Below are positions 50,709 to 60,680 of a DNA stretch of 64,000 nucleotides, one piece after another (the first letter of the stretch is position 1; every line of letters starts with the position of its first letter). The translations under genes and the position numbers were made by a program. The stretch is from Zeaxanthinibacter enoshimensis (GTDB lineage: Bacteria; Bacteroidota; Bacteroidia; Flavobacteriales; Flavobacteriaceae). The notes beneath the pieces are model-generated. The model worked only from the letters and a program-made list of their open reading frames with translations. It had not been told where the DNA came from and searched no databases. The stretch spans positions 372,001 through 436,000 of the forward strand of contig NZ_SNYI01000003.1 in the NCBI RefSeq assembly GCF_004362865.1, in the 5' to 3' direction.

Positions 50709-51890
50709 TTATTGCTCAATTTCCGTTAAAACTTCTAGGATGATATCGCATCCTTCTTCGATTTCCTCAATAGATATAGGCAATGGCGGCGATATCCGCA
50801 CTGCCCTTGGTTCAAATAATAACCAGAATAACACCAGTCCCCGGCGGGCACATTCCAGTACAATCTTGTTGGCTGTTTCCGGATCTTTGACCATCATTGC
50901 CAACATCAGGCCCTTTCCGCGTATCTCGGTGATCAGTTTATGCTGAAGCTTTTTCCTGAAAACCTGCTCTTTTTCCAGGGTCTGTTCGATCAGTTGCCCG
51001 GAGGTTATCTCATTTAAGGTTGCCAGTGCTGCCGCAGCAATGACAGGATTTCCCCCGAAGGTGGTTATATGCCCTAATTTTGGCTTGTCGCTCAGTAATT
51101 GCATCAGCTCGTGAGAGGCGGTAAAAGCACCTACCGGCAAGCCGGAAGCCATTCCCTTACCCAGGACCAGGATATCAGGAATACAGTTGTAGTGTTCAAA
51201 TGCAAAGAGTTTTCCTGTTCGGCCAAAACCAGGTTGGATCTCATCGAGCACCAGCAAAGCTCCTGTCTCGTCACAGCGTTCCCTGACCTTTTGCAGGTAA
51301 TCCCCTTCGGGCATGATAAAACCTGCTCCCCCTTGGATGGTCTCCAGTACTACCGCAGCGGTGTTCTCATCAATCTGATCAAGATCCTCCGGGTTGTTGA
51401 AGGAGATATGGGAAACCCCGGGAACCAACGGCCGGAACGGGGCCAGTCGCTCCTCGTAGTCCATGAGACTGAGACTGCCCATGGTATTCCCGTGATAAGC
51501 GTTTCTCGCCGCAATGATCCCTGTCCTGCCTGTTGCACGGCGAGCTAATTTAATCGCTCCTTCCATGGCTTCAGTACCCGAATTCACCAGGTAGGTGGAC
51601 TCCAGCGGTTCAGGGAGCAGGGACGCAAGTTTTTTACTGTATTCCACGGCCGGGGCCTGGATATATTCCCCGTATACCATAACGTGCATGTAGCGGGCTG
51701 CCTGCTCCTGAATCGCTTTTACTACCGCCGGGTGACAATGACCCAGGCTGCAGGCAGATACCCCGGCGACAAAATCCAGGTGTGCCCTGCCATCCGTGTC
51801 ATAGATATAGCTCCCACTGGCATAAGAGATCTCAAGCGCAAGTGGGTGGGGGGTAGTTTGTGCCTGGTATCTGAAAAAATCTTCTTTCAT
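50709..51890 (-). CDS. Class III PLP-dependent aminotransferase
   Basis: A 393-residue enzyme of the acetylornithine/ornithine/4-aminobutyrate aminotransferase group. Motifs: YLVNSGTEAMEGAIKLARRA (cofactor phosphate), RNAYHGNTMGSLSLM, LDEIQPGFGRTGKLFAFEHY, the PLP Lys in ILVLGKGMASGLPVGAF, and THHIST-type end GHITTFGGNPVIAAAA. The substrate cannot be decided; no arginine or GABA gene adjoins it. It starts 3 bases after the OstA-like gene stop, suggesting co-transcription. An N-terminal LALEISYASGSYIYDTDGR is standard for the group. Confidence 0.94.
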   Translation of the reverse strand: MKEDFFRYQAQTTPHPLALEISYASGSYIYDTDGRAHLDFVAGVSACSLGHCHPAVVKAIQEQAARYMHVMVYGEYIQAPAVEYSKKLASLLPEPLESTYLVNSGTEAMEGAIKLARRATGRTGIIAARNAYHGNTMGSLSLMDYEERLAPFRPLVPGVSHISFNNPEDLDQIDENTAAVVLETIQGGAGFIMPEGDYLQKVRERCDETGALLVLDEIQPGFGRTGKLFAFEHYNCIPDILVLGKGMASGLPVGAFTASHELMQLLSDKPKLGHITTFGGNPVIAAAALATLNEITSGQLIEQTLEKEQVFRKKLQHKLITEIRGKGLMLAMMVKDPETANKIVLECARRGLVLFWLLFEPRAVRISPPLPISIEEIEEGCDIILEVLTEIEQ

Positions 51891-51893
51891 GTA

Positions 51894-53612
51894 CTAAGGC
51901 TTTTTTTTGCCAGCCCCGCTGTTGTCTGCGGGTAAGACTGCTTTTTTATTGGCGGTGGTGGGTTGATCCTTTTTCCGGGGATCCTCTTCCAGAGGATCTT
52001 CCTGTGTGCCCTCCAGGTCTATCGGGTGATCAACCCCGCGTATCTTGACCAGTTCAATATTGTTGTCGTCTTCATCAAAGATACCGTCCTTACTATAGAT
52101 ACGTTCGTCCCCCCTCCAGATGAAACCTTTCAGTTTCCGACTGTTCTCAGGTAAGTCCTTTGGAGGAAAGATATCGCCGTCAGGATTGGTAAAGAAGGTG
52201 ATGTCTTCAATATCGTTGTTCTCCAGTGTCATCCGGATGGCACTGCAGATCGTCTTGTTGATGCCCATCAGTTTCTCATCGTCATCATACATGTAATAAA
52301 TGACCTCGGTATTCTTGACCAGGTCTACGTAGTCCAGGCTGTTGTCCTTGAACTTCCCGTAGAGATCCTTGCCCTTTGCCTGGTTAAATCCTACTTTTCC
52401 TATACTATCCTGCGAAATGATAAATGCATTATTGATGACCTTCAGGGAATCGAGCTTTTCCGTTACCAGGTCCGAGACCAGGTGAATACTGTCCCCGGTC
52501 ATTTGATTGTCAACGTTCCATATTACCGGGTTGCGGATAAGCTGGGTAACTCCAGTTCTCTGCTCAAAGTGAATAGAATCACATTTCCCGCTGAGGTCTG
52601 TCTTATAAAATTTTGCATTCCGGAAGGCCCGGAGGATACGGTCTTCGGGTTTACCGGTAACCATAAGGGTATCGCCGTGCATATACAGCGAATCTTTTTC
52701 GACCAGGCTTATGGAAACGGCACGTTTAGTGGCAAAAACCGAGTCCTTATCCTTGTACACCTCCGCGTAATGCGCCCGGATCACTCCCTTATTAATGGTA
52801 TCGGTGACCTTAATATTGTTGGTGGCAGAAGCAAATTGGGCCATCTTATTAAAGTAGACACTATCCCCTTCAATGATACGGTTGTTGTAATCTATCCGGG
52901 TATTCTTGATGCCGTAACCGCTTTCTACTTTGGTATCGTAAAAACCTCTTTCACAATAGATCTTATAGGTCTCCCCGGTAATGGTCGAAGGACCGTACAT
53001 GTAGGCATTCTTGGAGGTAGTGTAATAGTCCAGCTGACTGGATTCGAGCTGATATTCCGGGTTATTGATCTTAACGCTCTCCAGGAACTGGTATTTCTTC
53101 TGCTCCATGAAATAGCGCCCGATCTCGCTGGTCAGCGTATTTACAGAATCCACCACAGTACCGGAACTACGGTAAAAAGATTCCTGCTTTTCACGATCAA
53201 AATAGAGGGTGTCTGTCCGCAGGGTCATAGAAGCATTTTTCAGCACAACTCTTTCGTAAGCCTTCGCCAGCCGGGTGTCCCCGTTGTATTCGATCTTCCC
53301 ACTGGTCATCTGAACCGAGTCTCCTTGTTTTAAAACTATATTTCCAAGGGCTTTCAGCCGGTTTTCTTTTTGGTAGAAGATGGCAATATCACAATAGAGA
53401 TCCGCACCCTGGTGTTCAAACTGCACTTGCCTGTCGTCCTTGCTGAAGATGGCGGCTCCCGGATACTTGCTTTCGTCCTTGGTGAAATTTGCGCCGTAGA
53501 CAATATTGATCTGCTGCCCTTCGGAGGGTTGGTCCTGGGCAGACCCCGCAATGGGGGCTAATAGTATACAGATAAGTATCAGCAGTTGCTTCAAACCGAG
53601 AATTTGGTCCAA
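51894..53612 (-). CDS. OstA-like protein (LptA-type, LPS transport)
   Basis: A 572-residue secreted protein: signal peptide about residues 1-25 (LLILICILLAPIAGSAQ). The mature part is a beta-jellyroll repeat typical of OstA/LptA domains, with recurring ALGNIVLKQGDSVQMTSGKI and IEGDSVYFNKMAQFASATNN type strands, each ending in a short turn. It is much longer than E. coli LptA and probably forms the periplasmic bridge. A C-terminal charged tail rich in K and D follows. With lptB and kdsD elsewhere in this window it belongs to LPS export. It is upstream of the aminotransferase by 3 bases. Confidence 0.9.
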   Translation of the reverse strand: MDQILGLKQLLILICILLAPIAGSAQDQPSEGQQINIVYGANFTKDESKYPGAAIFSKDDRQVQFEHQGADLYCDIAIFYQKENRLKALGNIVLKQGDSVQMTSGKIEYNGDTRLAKAYERVVLKNASMTLRTDTLYFDREKQESFYRSSGTVVDSVNTLTSEIGRYFMEQKKYQFLESVKINNPEYQLESSQLDYYTTSKNAYMYGPSTITGETYKIYCERGFYDTKVESGYGIKNTRIDYNNRIIEGDSVYFNKMAQFASATNNIKVTDTINKGVIRAHYAEVYKDKDSVFATKRAVSISLVEKDSLYMHGDTLMVTGKPEDRILRAFRNAKFYKTDLSGKCDSIHFEQRTGVTQLIRNPVIWNVDNQMTGDSIHLVSDLVTEKLDSLKVINNAFIISQDSIGKVGFNQAKGKDLYGKFKDNSLDYVDLVKNTEVIYYMYDDDEKLMGINKTICSAIRMTLENNDIEDITFFTNPDGDIFPPKDLPENSRKLKGFIWRGDERIYSKDGIFDEDDNNIELVKIRGVDHPIDLEGTQEDPLEEDPRKKDQPTTANKKAVLPADNSGAGKKKP

Positions 53613-53681
53613 AAGTAGAACATTTTAAAGGAGTTGACCACCCGAAGGCCCGATTTAGGATTTCCTTGGGAAGTCAGGTTT

Positions 53682-54953
53682 TTACCGGTTGATGGTCTGT
53701 GTCCTGTCCGGACCGACAGAAACGATCGCGATCGGCACGCCCAGTTCTTTTTCCAGGAAATCAATATAAGTGTTTAATGCATCCGGCAATTGGGAGGCTT
53801 CTGTCATCTTGGTCAGGTCTTCTTTCCAGCCTTCCATTTCCGTATATACCGGGGTCACATTCTCTGCCTCTATGTTAAAAGGCAAATGCTTGATTTCTTT
53901 TCCCTTATAGTTATAGGCAGTACAAACCCTGATCTTTTCTATCCCGCTAAGAACATCGGCTTTCATCATCATTAATTGGGTTACCCCGTTTACCTGTACC
54001 GCGTATTTTAAGGCAACAAGGTCCAGCCAGCCACAACGTCTTGGTCTGCCGGTGGTCGCACCAAATTCATGACCAACGGTGGCAATGGTTTTCCCCGTTT
54101 CGTCAAAGAGTTCCGTAGGGAATGGCCCGCTTCCTACACGGGTTGTATAAGCCTTAAATATCCCGAAGACCTCTCCTATAGCGGTAGGGGCGATCCCCAG
54201 CCCGGTACAGGCTCCTGCAGCTGTTGTGTTGGAAGAAGTCACATAGGGATAAGTTCCGAAATCAATATCGAGCAATGATCCCTGGGCGCCTTCAGCCAAT
54301 ATCTTCTTGCCGGAGCGAAACGCCTGGTAAAGGTATTCTTCGCTATCGATGAATTTCAGTTTCTTCAGTTCCTTGACCGCGGAAAAGAACTCGGCTTCCA
54401 GTTCCTGGAGGTTGTACTGAATGTCAACATCGTAAAAATGGATCATGGCTTCATGCTTATTCGCCAGGGCCCTGTATTTCTCTTTCCAGTCGTCCATTTC
54501 AAGGTCCCCTACACGCAGGCCATTACGGCCGGTCTTATCCATATAAGTGGGACCTATACCTTTGAGCGTAGATCCGATCTTGGCTTTACCTTTGGCGGCT
54601 TCTGAAGCTGCATCCAGTAAACGGTGGGTCGGTAGGATAAGGTGTGCCTTCCGGGAAATGAGCAATTTGGAAACGATATCAATATTGAACTGCTCCAGGT
54701 TTTGTAATTCCTTCCTGAAGATGACCGGGTCTATCACCACCCCGTTCCCTACAACATTGATCGCATTTTTATGAAAGATTCCCGATGGGATGGTATGGAG
54801 AACGTGCTTTATCCCGTCAAACTCGAGGGTGTGACCCGCATTGGGACCTCCCTGGAAACGGGCTATAATGTCATAATCCGTGGTAAGTACATCAACAATT
54901 TTTCCCTTTCCTTCGTCTCCCCATTGAAGACCTAATAGCAAATCTACTGCCAT
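53682..54953 (-). CDS. purA: Adenylosuccinate synthase
   Basis: GTP-dependent ligation of IMP and aspartate, the first committed step to AMP. The 423-residue protein starts MAVDLLLGLQWGDEGKGKIV with the GTP-binding P-loop, then RFQGGPNAGHTLEFDGIKHV, LIISRKAHLILPTHR-like strand, GTYPYVTSSNT, AYTTRVGSGPFPTEL and ATTGRPRRCGWLDLVAL. The start is ATG 54953, since the longer frame upstream runs within the Fur gene. It is 13 bases after the Fur stop, so it lies in the relA-fur-purA transcript. Confidence 0.97.
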   Translation of the reverse strand: MAVDLLLGLQWGDEGKGKIVDVLTTDYDIIARFQGGPNAGHTLEFDGIKHVLHTIPSGIFHKNAINVVGNGVVIDPVIFRKELQNLEQFNIDIVSKLLISRKAHLILPTHRLLDAASEAAKGKAKIGSTLKGIGPTYMDKTGRNGLRVGDLEMDDWKEKYRALANKHEAMIHFYDVDIQYNLQELEAEFFSAVKELKKLKFIDSEEYLYQAFRSGKKILAEGAQGSLLDIDFGTYPYVTSSNTTAAGACTGLGIAPTAIGEVFGIFKAYTTRVGSGPFPTELFDETGKTIATVGHEFGATTGRPRRCGWLDLVALKYAVQVNGVTQLMMMKADVLSGIEKIRVCTAYNYKGKEIKHLPFNIEAENVTPVYTEMEGWKEDLTKMTEASQLPDALNTYIDFLEKELGVPIAIVSVGPDRTQTINR

Positions 54954-54966
54954 AAATAATAGCTGA

Positions 54967-55419
54967 TTATTTTGTTTCTTTTTCGTCTTTATTACGAGTA
55001 CCGTAGAAGTAAAGCGAGTGATTATTGATCTTAATATCAAAGACCTCTTCGATGGTTTTTTTGATAGACTGGATCCGGGGATCACAGAACTCTACCACTT
55101 CCCCCGTGTCTGTCAGGATAACGTGATCGTGCTGACGATCAAAATATGATTTTTCGTATTGCGCCTGGTTTTTCCCGAACTGGTGTTTCCGGACCAATTT
55201 ACATTCAAGCAGCAACTCTATGGTGTTGTATAAAGTAGCACGACTCACCCGGTAATTCTTGTTCTTCATGTTGATATAGAGCGATTCTATATCAAAATGT
55301 TCATCACTTTCGTAGATTTCCTGGAGTATCGCGTAGCGTTCCGGAGTCTTCCGGTGGCCGTTCTCTTCTAGGAAAGCGGTGAATACATTCTTTACAATTT
55401 CCTGGTTGTTAATGTCCAT
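54967..55419 (-). CDS. Fur family transcriptional regulator
   Basis: A 150-residue regulator from ATG 55419. N-terminal winged helix: [20 protein letters not shown] and [20 protein letters not shown]. The dimerisation half has [20 protein letters not shown], with the regulatory metal ligands present (H-D-H and the later Glu/Cys). The two C-x2-C structural zinc pairs of many Fur/Zur proteins are not visible. It could be a Fur (iron) or PerR/Zur type; the sequence does not decide. It sits between RelA/SpoT and purA (13 bases before purA). The upstream TTG at 55446 is less likely as start. Confidence 0.93.
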   Translation of the reverse strand: MDINNQEIVKNVFTAFLEENGHRKTPERYAILQEIYESDEHFDIESLYINMKNKNYRVSRATLYNTIELLLECKLVRKHQFGKNQAQYEKSYFDRQHDHVILTDTGEVVEFCDPRIQSIKKTIEEVFDIKINNHSLYFYGTRNKDEKETK

Positions 55420-55461
55420 GGTACCGTCTACAGTATCGAGGTGCAAATGTAGGGTTAAAAA

Positions 55462-57669
55462 TTAAATTCTGAAGACTTTATCAATTCCATTGATGCCTTT
55501 CAGATGGTCTATCAGCTTCTTGAGAATGTTCTTGTTCTTCACTACCACAGTGATCCTTCCCGTAAAGGTTCCGCCGTCTGTACTGAAATTCAGGTTGCGC
55601 ATATTTACGTGCATATTATCCGAAATAATTTCGGTGATCTCGTTCATCAGCCCCAGGTTATCAATACCGGTCATTTTGATCTCGGCAGTAAATTCTTCCT
55701 GGGTAGAATCGATCCATTTCGCACTGATTATGCGGTAGGCGTAATTGGACTGCAGGGAAATGGCGTTGGGGCAGTTCTTCTTGTGAACTTTGATCCCTTC
55801 ATTAACACTGACAAAGCCAAATACATCATCTCCCGGGATGGGCTTACAGCATTGAGACAGGGTGTAATTGAGGCGTTCCTCCTCTTTGCCGAAAACGAGC
55901 AGGTCGTACTTGGTAGTGATCTCGTCTTTATCGATATCCACGGGAGTCGCCGGCTTCCGGATCTTGTTCTTAAAGAAACTGATGAAGGCGTTGTTGTAGG
56001 ACGAAGCAAAATCTTTGATCTTCTGGTTATCTATCGCCCCGATGGCTACCCTGTAAAACAGGTCCAGGCTTGTTTTCAGTTTAAAGAAAACAACCATTTT
56101 ATTGATCACTTCTTCAGAAAGATTGATCTTCTGGGATTTCAGTTTTCGCCTGAGGATCTCTTTGCCTTCCATGGCAACTTCCTTCTTTTCCTCCCGCAAT
56201 ACAGAACGGATCTTTGACCTGGCGCGTGCGGTTGTAGCGTAGTTGAGCCAGTTCTGGTTGGGTTGGGCATGTTCAGAAGTAATAATATCTACCTGGTCTC
56301 CACTGTTCAGGACGGTGTTCAGTGGCACCAGCTTGCCGTTTACCTTGGCGCCCCTGGTTCTCATCCCCACTTCGGTATGGATATGGAAGGCGAAATCGAG
56401 CGGGGTCGCACCTTTGGGAAGGGATTTTAGGTCTCCCTTGGGTGTAAAAACAAAAATTTCCTTGGAATAGAGGTTCAGCTTAAACTCTTCGACAAAATCA
56501 ACTGCGCTGCCGTTGGAATTTTCCAAAGCGTCCTGTAAGCGGTTCAGCCAGACTTCGATTCCCTGTTCTTTCTGGTCCCCATGCTTATATTTAAAATGCG
56601 CGGCATACCCCTTTTCAGCAATTTCGTGCATCCGTTCACTCCTGATCTGTACCTCTACCCATTTGCCCTGCGGGCCCATTACGGTGATGTGCAGGGCTTC
56701 ATACCCGGTCGACTTAGGGGATGAGATCCAGTCTCTTAGGCGGATCGGATTAGGGGTAAAGTGATCCGTGACCACGGAATAGATCTTCCAGGCGAGGAAC
56801 TTTTCGTTCTGCCTGTCCGATTTATAAATGATACGAATGGCAAACTTGTCGTAGATCTCGTCAAAGGAAACATTCTGGGTCACCATTTTTTTCCGGATGG
56901 AATAGATGGATTTCGTACGTCCTTTGATGGCGTAATTCAGCCCTTCCTTGTCCAGCGAATTATGGATTATGGCAGAGAAATCATCGATATATTTCTGTTG
57001 CTCCTCCTTGGTCTCTTCGATCTTGCCCAGGATATCGTTATAAACCTCCGGTTCCGTATACTTAAGGCTGAGATCCTCAAGTTCGGTCTTGATATTGTAG
57101 AGTCCGATCCTGTGTGCTACGGGGGCGTAGATATAAAGCGTCTCGGAAGCGATCTGTACCTGTTTGTGTTCCGGCATCGCGTCCATGGTGAGCAGGTTGT
57201 GGTAGCGATCAGCGATCTTGATGATGATCACCCTAACGTCATCGTTCAGGGTCAGCAGCATCTTCCGGAAATTCTCCGCCTGCTGGGAGATGTTCATGTC
57301 CTTATTCAGGTGCGCTATCTTGGTCAGCCCGTCCACGATCCTGGCTATGGTCTCCCCGAACATACGTTCAATATCGTCCAGGGTATACTCTGTATCCTCA
57401 ACTACGTCGTGAAGCAGGGCAGAGGCAATAGAAACAGCATCCAGCCCGATCTCTGACGCCACGATCTTGGCCACAGCGATAGGATGGAAAATATAAGCTT
57501 CCCCAGACTTGCGCCTTTGGTTCTTGTGGGCATCCACAGCAACGTCAAAGGCCGAGCGGATCAGTTGTTTATCCTCTTTGCTCAGGGTCTGGTAACTGAT
57601 TCGCAGCAATTCCTTATACTGCTTCGCAATCTCCTTGTTTTCTTTCTCTATAGCCGCTTCCGTCCTCAT
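55462..57669 (-). CDS. Bifunctional (p)ppGpp synthetase/hydrolase (RelA/SpoT)
   Basis: Makes and degrades the alarmone (p)ppGpp. The 735-residue protein has all domains in order: HD hydrolase (about 45-195: IASALLHDVVEDTEYTLDDI, ALLH-D-VVED), synthetase (about 230-350: IYDKFAIRIIYKSDRQNEKF, KSTGYEALHITVMGPQGKWV), TGS (about 400-465: VFTPKGDLKSLPKGATPLDF), a helical and zinc-finger-like region (CCKPIPGDDVFGFVSVNEGI) and a C-terminal ACT domain. Residues of both active sites are kept, so it is likely bifunctional, as single Rsh proteins usually are. Start at ATG 57669. fur and purA follow, linking it to stress and purine control. Confidence 0.95.
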   Translation of the reverse strand: MRTEAAIEKENKEIAKQYKELLRISYQTLSKEDKQLIRSAFDVAVDAHKNQRRKSGEAYIFHPIAVAKIVASEIGLDAVSIASALLHDVVEDTEYTLDDIERMFGETIARIVDGLTKIAHLNKDMNISQQAENFRKMLLTLNDDVRVIIIKIADRYHNLLTMDAMPEHKQVQIASETLYIYAPVAHRIGLYNIKTELEDLSLKYTEPEVYNDILGKIEETKEEQQKYIDDFSAIIHNSLDKEGLNYAIKGRTKSIYSIRKKMVTQNVSFDEIYDKFAIRIIYKSDRQNEKFLAWKIYSVVTDHFTPNPIRLRDWISSPKSTGYEALHITVMGPQGKWVEVQIRSERMHEIAEKGYAAHFKYKHGDQKEQGIEVWLNRLQDALENSNGSAVDFVEEFKLNLYSKEIFVFTPKGDLKSLPKGATPLDFAFHIHTEVGMRTRGAKVNGKLVPLNTVLNSGDQVDIITSEHAQPNQNWLNYATTARARSKIRSVLREEKKEVAMEGKEILRRKLKSQKINLSEEVINKMVVFFKLKTSLDLFYRVAIGAIDNQKIKDFASSYNNAFISFFKNKIRKPATPVDIDKDEITTKYDLLVFGKEEERLNYTLSQCCKPIPGDDVFGFVSVNEGIKVHKKNCPNAISLQSNYAYRIISAKWIDSTQEEFTAEIKMTGIDNLGLMNEITEIISDNMHVNMRNLNFSTDGGTFTGRITVVVKNKNILKKLIDHLKGINGIDKVFRI

Positions 57670-57710
57670 AAAATAAAAATACCACAATCTTTACTTGTAA
57701 CCAACAAAAA

Positions 57711-58943
57711 TCATGCCCTAAGCTCCCTGATCCTGTCCTTTAATGGGGGGTGTGAATAATGCACAAAAACATAGGTTTTGTGCGGGGTGAGGTTGCTCAG
57801 GTTGTTCTTGGATAATTTCTTGAGAGAGCTGATCAGGGGTTCCGCACTGTATGTGCTTTTCGCATAATGATCCGCCTGGTATTCAAACTTCCTGGAAATA
57901 TAATTCATCAACAGGCCGGTACATTCCGAAACCGGGCTGTACAGCAGCCCGAACCCTACAAGAGCAGCATGGAAACTGGGCTGGGAAACCCCGATGGCCA
58001 ATGAGAATTCCGGGTTGTTGATAAAGAGCGACAACAGGAACAGGGTAAGACCGGTGGTCAGGATAGCTACAGCGAGGTTGATGAGGATATGGTTCTTTTT
58101 GTAATGGCCAACCTCGTGTGCGAGAACCGCAACTATCTCTTCTTCCTCCAGGTCGTTTACGAGGGTATCGAACAAGGTTACGCGCTTTTCTTTGCCGAAG
58201 CCCGAGAAATAGGCATTAGCCTTGGTGGACCTTTTTGATCCGTCAATGATGAAGATGTTCTTCAGTTCAAAACCTACGCCCTTGGCATATGCTTCGATCT
58301 TATCCCGGAGGGATCCGTTTTCCAAGGGGGTTTGCTTATTGAAAAGAGGGACGATCAGTTTGCTGTAAAACAGGTTCATAAAGACCGTAAAGACAGCGAT
58401 CAGCAACCAGGCATAGAGCCAGAACCACGCACCGCTAAGCTGGTAAAGAAGAATGACTGCCGTCATAATCCCCCCACCGATCATAGCCATAAGCAACCAG
58501 CTTTTGAGCTTATCGATAAAAAACAGCCGGGGAGTAGTCTTATTAAAACCAAAACGTTCTTCTATCACAAAGGTGTGGTAATAAGAAAAAGGTAATGTGA
58601 GTAAATCTGTACCTATAAAGATCAGTCCGAAGAACAATAGTGCCATAGGGATGGTTCTGTCCGTAATGCTCCTGACCCATTGATCGATGATTTCAAAGCC
58701 ACCCAGGAAAAGTACAAGCAGGGTCAGCACTAAGGAGAATGCAGAAGTGACCAGGCCAAAACGGTAATTAATGTATTTATAGGCCTGGCTTTTGGCATAC
58801 TGTTCTTCTTCATACACATCCGACAGTGACTCGGGGACAGGGTCAGAAAAGTGCCGTGCATTGAGAAAATTCAGCCAGGTTTCCCACGCAAATTGCAGGA
58901 CAAGTAGACTGATAATGATTATAAATAAGAGTTGGTGATTCAT
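57711..58943 (-). CDS. M48-family membrane metallopeptidase (Ste24/HtpX-like)
   Basis: A 410-residue zinc peptidase with about seven membrane helices. Two long hydrophobic hairpins occupy the N-terminal half. The zinc motif HEVGHYKKNH (H-E-x2-H) lies at about residue 280 and the third ligand in a Glu of YISRKFEYQADHYA. The length and the KANAYFSGFGKEKRVTLFDT segment match the CAAX-prenyl-protease-1 group of M48, which in bacteria has a general role in membrane-protein quality control. It ends 41 bases before the RelA/SpoT start. Confidence 0.95.
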   Translation of the reverse strand: MNHQLLFIIIISLLVLQFAWETWLNFLNARHFSDPVPESLSDVYEEEQYAKSQAYKYINYRFGLVTSAFSLVLTLLVLFLGGFEIIDQWVRSITDRTIPMALLFFGLIFIGTDLLTLPFSYYHTFVIEERFGFNKTTPRLFFIDKLKSWLLMAMIGGGIMTAVILLYQLSGAWFWLYAWLLIAVFTVFMNLFYSKLIVPLFNKQTPLENGSLRDKIEAYAKGVGFELKNIFIIDGSKRSTKANAYFSGFGKEKRVTLFDTLVNDLEEEEIVAVLAHEVGHYKKNHILINLAVAILTTGLTLFLLSLFINNPEFSLAIGVSQPSFHAALVGFGLLYSPVSECTGLLMNYISRKFEYQADHYAKSTYSAEPLISSLKKLSKNNLSNLTPHKTYVFVHYSHPPLKDRIRELRA

Positions 58944-58987
58944 TCCGCTGGTTGTATTGGTTTTGGTCTGTATGCAGGTAAGGAAAA

Positions 58988-59806
58988 TTAAACACGTGGA
59001 AATCCTCTTTGGCGCATCGCCTCAAATATAAGTATTGCGGCCGATACGGAGACATTCATCGAATCAATGGCTCCCTGCATGGGGATGATAATATTGGAAT
59101 CGGAATTGCTCAGCCATTGTTCGCTGAGCCCGGCGGCTTCTGTTCCCACGACAATGGCTCCTCCCACGCTAAGATCCACTTCGTGGTAAGGTTTGGAGGC
59201 ACTTAAAGCGGCACACCAGATCTGCAGCTTCTGCAGTTTCAGGAAATCAATAATTTGCTGGGTGGTACCTGTTGCGACAGGGACGCTGAAAAGACAACCG
59301 ACACTGGAGCGGATGATATTGGGGTTGTAAAGGTCTGTCCTGGGGTTGGCGATCAGTACGGCGTCTAATGCTGCGGCATCAGCAGTTCGTAATAGAGCGC
59401 CAATATTTCCCGGTTTCTCGGGGGCTTCGGCTACGAGAACCAGCGGATTCTTTCGATTAAAACTGAGGTCCTCCAGGTCGTGTTTCCCGGCCTGCATTAT
59501 GGCCATTACACCTTCGGTACCGCCCCGGTACGCAATTTTGCGGTAAATTTGTAAGGAAACATGTATGACGTGATCCGGAATGCCCTGGTTTCGTAAAATC
59601 TCTTCTTTTTTCCCCGGAGGAACCAGCTCAGGACAGAGTAGAAGGGATTCCACCTTGTATCCGGCGCCCAATGCCAGGTTCAGTTCACGGATTCCTTCCA
59701 GGACGAAAAGTCCGCTTTTACGCCGGTCCCTGGACTTTTCCTGCAGGGCAGTGATCTTTTTTACAATGGGATTCTGGGGGCTGCTGACCTCTGTGATTCT
59801 GATCAT
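58988..59806 (-). CDS. TrmH/SpoU-family RNA methyltransferase
   Basis: A 272-residue SAM-dependent 2'-O-methyltransferase with a trefoil-knot fold. An N-terminal substrate-binding part (ITALQEKSRDRRKSGLFVLE) precedes the SPOUT domain: LVAEAPEKPGNIGALLRTAD (motif 1), IVVGTEAAGLSEQW (motif 2) and IPMQGAIDSMNVSVSAAILI (motif 3). The target may be rRNA or tRNA; the N-terminal layout favours an rRNA enzyme such as RlmB-like, but this is uncertain. The start is ATG 59806. It ends 44 bases before the M48 start and is divergent from the DUF6503 gene. Confidence 0.95.
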   Translation of the reverse strand: MIRITEVSSPQNPIVKKITALQEKSRDRRKSGLFVLEGIRELNLALGAGYKVESLLLCPELVPPGKKEEILRNQGIPDHVIHVSLQIYRKIAYRGGTEGVMAIMQAGKHDLEDLSFNRKNPLVLVAEAPEKPGNIGALLRTADAAALDAVLIANPRTDLYNPNIIRSSVGCLFSVPVATGTTQQIIDFLKLQKLQIWCAALSASKPYHEVDLSVGGAIVVGTEAAGLSEQWLSNSDSNIIIPMQGAIDSMNVSVSAAILIFEAMRQRGFPRV

Positions 59807-59869
59807 AGCAACAAAAGTAGTATAAAGCGTAAACATGACGGAATATTAACGACTAACGAAAGAAAATAT

Positions 59870-60673
59870 ATGAGGCTGATATTCACATTTGTGATCTTGT
59901 TGCTGTTCGGCATCTCTTGTAAGGATAGTAATAAACAGACCAGGGACGAAGGGGCGACATCTCAGGATTCCGTTACCAGGGTGGATAAAAGCTATCCCGA
60001 GGCATTGGAACAGGTTTTTGAAGCCCATGGGGGACTGGATATGTGGGAATTACAGCGGACCCTGAGGTTTACGATCACCAGGAATGGAAATAAAGAGGTG
60101 CATACCATAGACCTGCAGTCCAGGAAAGACAGGGTGGATGCGCCGGAATACAGCATGGGGTCTGACGGTGAAAATGTCTGGTTGCTTGACCCGGAGGGAA
60201 AATACGAGGGTGACCCGGTCTTTTACCACAACCTGATGTTCTACTTCTACGCGATGCCGTATGTCCTTGCTGACGAAGGGATACGATACAGCGAGGCAGA
60301 ACCTTTGAAATTCGGGGATAAGGAATATAAAGGATTCAGGATACAATACGAAGCCGGAGTTGGAGTAAGCCCGGAAGATGAATATTATTTATACTACGAC
60401 CCCGATACCATGCGGATGCAATGGTTGGGGTACACGGTGACTTATGGGAAAGACGGACCTTCTGATGACGTACACTGGATCCGTTATGACGACTGGCAGT
60501 TGGTTAACGGGGTGTACCTTCCTGCTTCTGTCGCCTGGTATAATTACGAGGAAGGGAAGCCTACCGAAATGAGAAACAGGGTGATATTTGAAGAGGTCAA
60601 TTTGAGATCAACCCCTCTTAATACTGATTTCTTTGCCAGGCCGCCCGATGCTGAAGTGGTTAAGCAGGAATAA
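59870..60673 (+). CDS. DUF6503 lipoprotein
   Basis: A 267-residue lipoprotein: leader MRLIFTFVILLLFGISC with Cys17. The mature domain (about 40-255) is a single beta-rich barrel with YPEALEQVFEAHGGLDMWEL, RKDRVDAPEYSMGSDGENVW, YLYYDPDTMRMQWLGYTVTY and VIFEEVNLRSTPLNTDFFAR. That layout matches DUF6503, seen in Bacteroidota and related in style to outer-membrane LolA/LolB-like sensors of lipid, which is only a fold analogy. It stands alone between the TrmH and DUF3810 genes, converging with the latter (7-base gap). Role unknown. Confidence 0.88.
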   Translation: MRLIFTFVILLLFGISCKDSNKQTRDEGATSQDSVTRVDKSYPEALEQVFEAHGGLDMWELQRTLRFTITRNGNKEVHTIDLQSRKDRVDAPEYSMGSDGENVWLLDPEGKYEGDPVFYHNLMFYFYAMPYVLADEGIRYSEAEPLKFGDKEYKGFRIQYEAGVGVSPEDEYYLYYDPDTMRMQWLGYTVTYGKDGPSDDVHWIRYDDWQLVNGVYLPASVAWYNYEEGKPTEMRNRVIFEEVNLRSTPLNTDFFARPPDAEVVKQE

Positions 60674-60680
60674 ACAACTA

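Noticed and set aside
54954-55085. 44-residue N-terminal extension of PurA
   Set aside because: It overlaps the Fur gene in another frame; PurA proteins begin at the conserved GDEGKGK region, so ATG 54953 is used.
59812-59819. TACTTTTG on the minus strand as promoter of the TrmH-type gene
   Set aside because: It lies only 6 bases before the ATG and has no -33 partner, so it may be chance.
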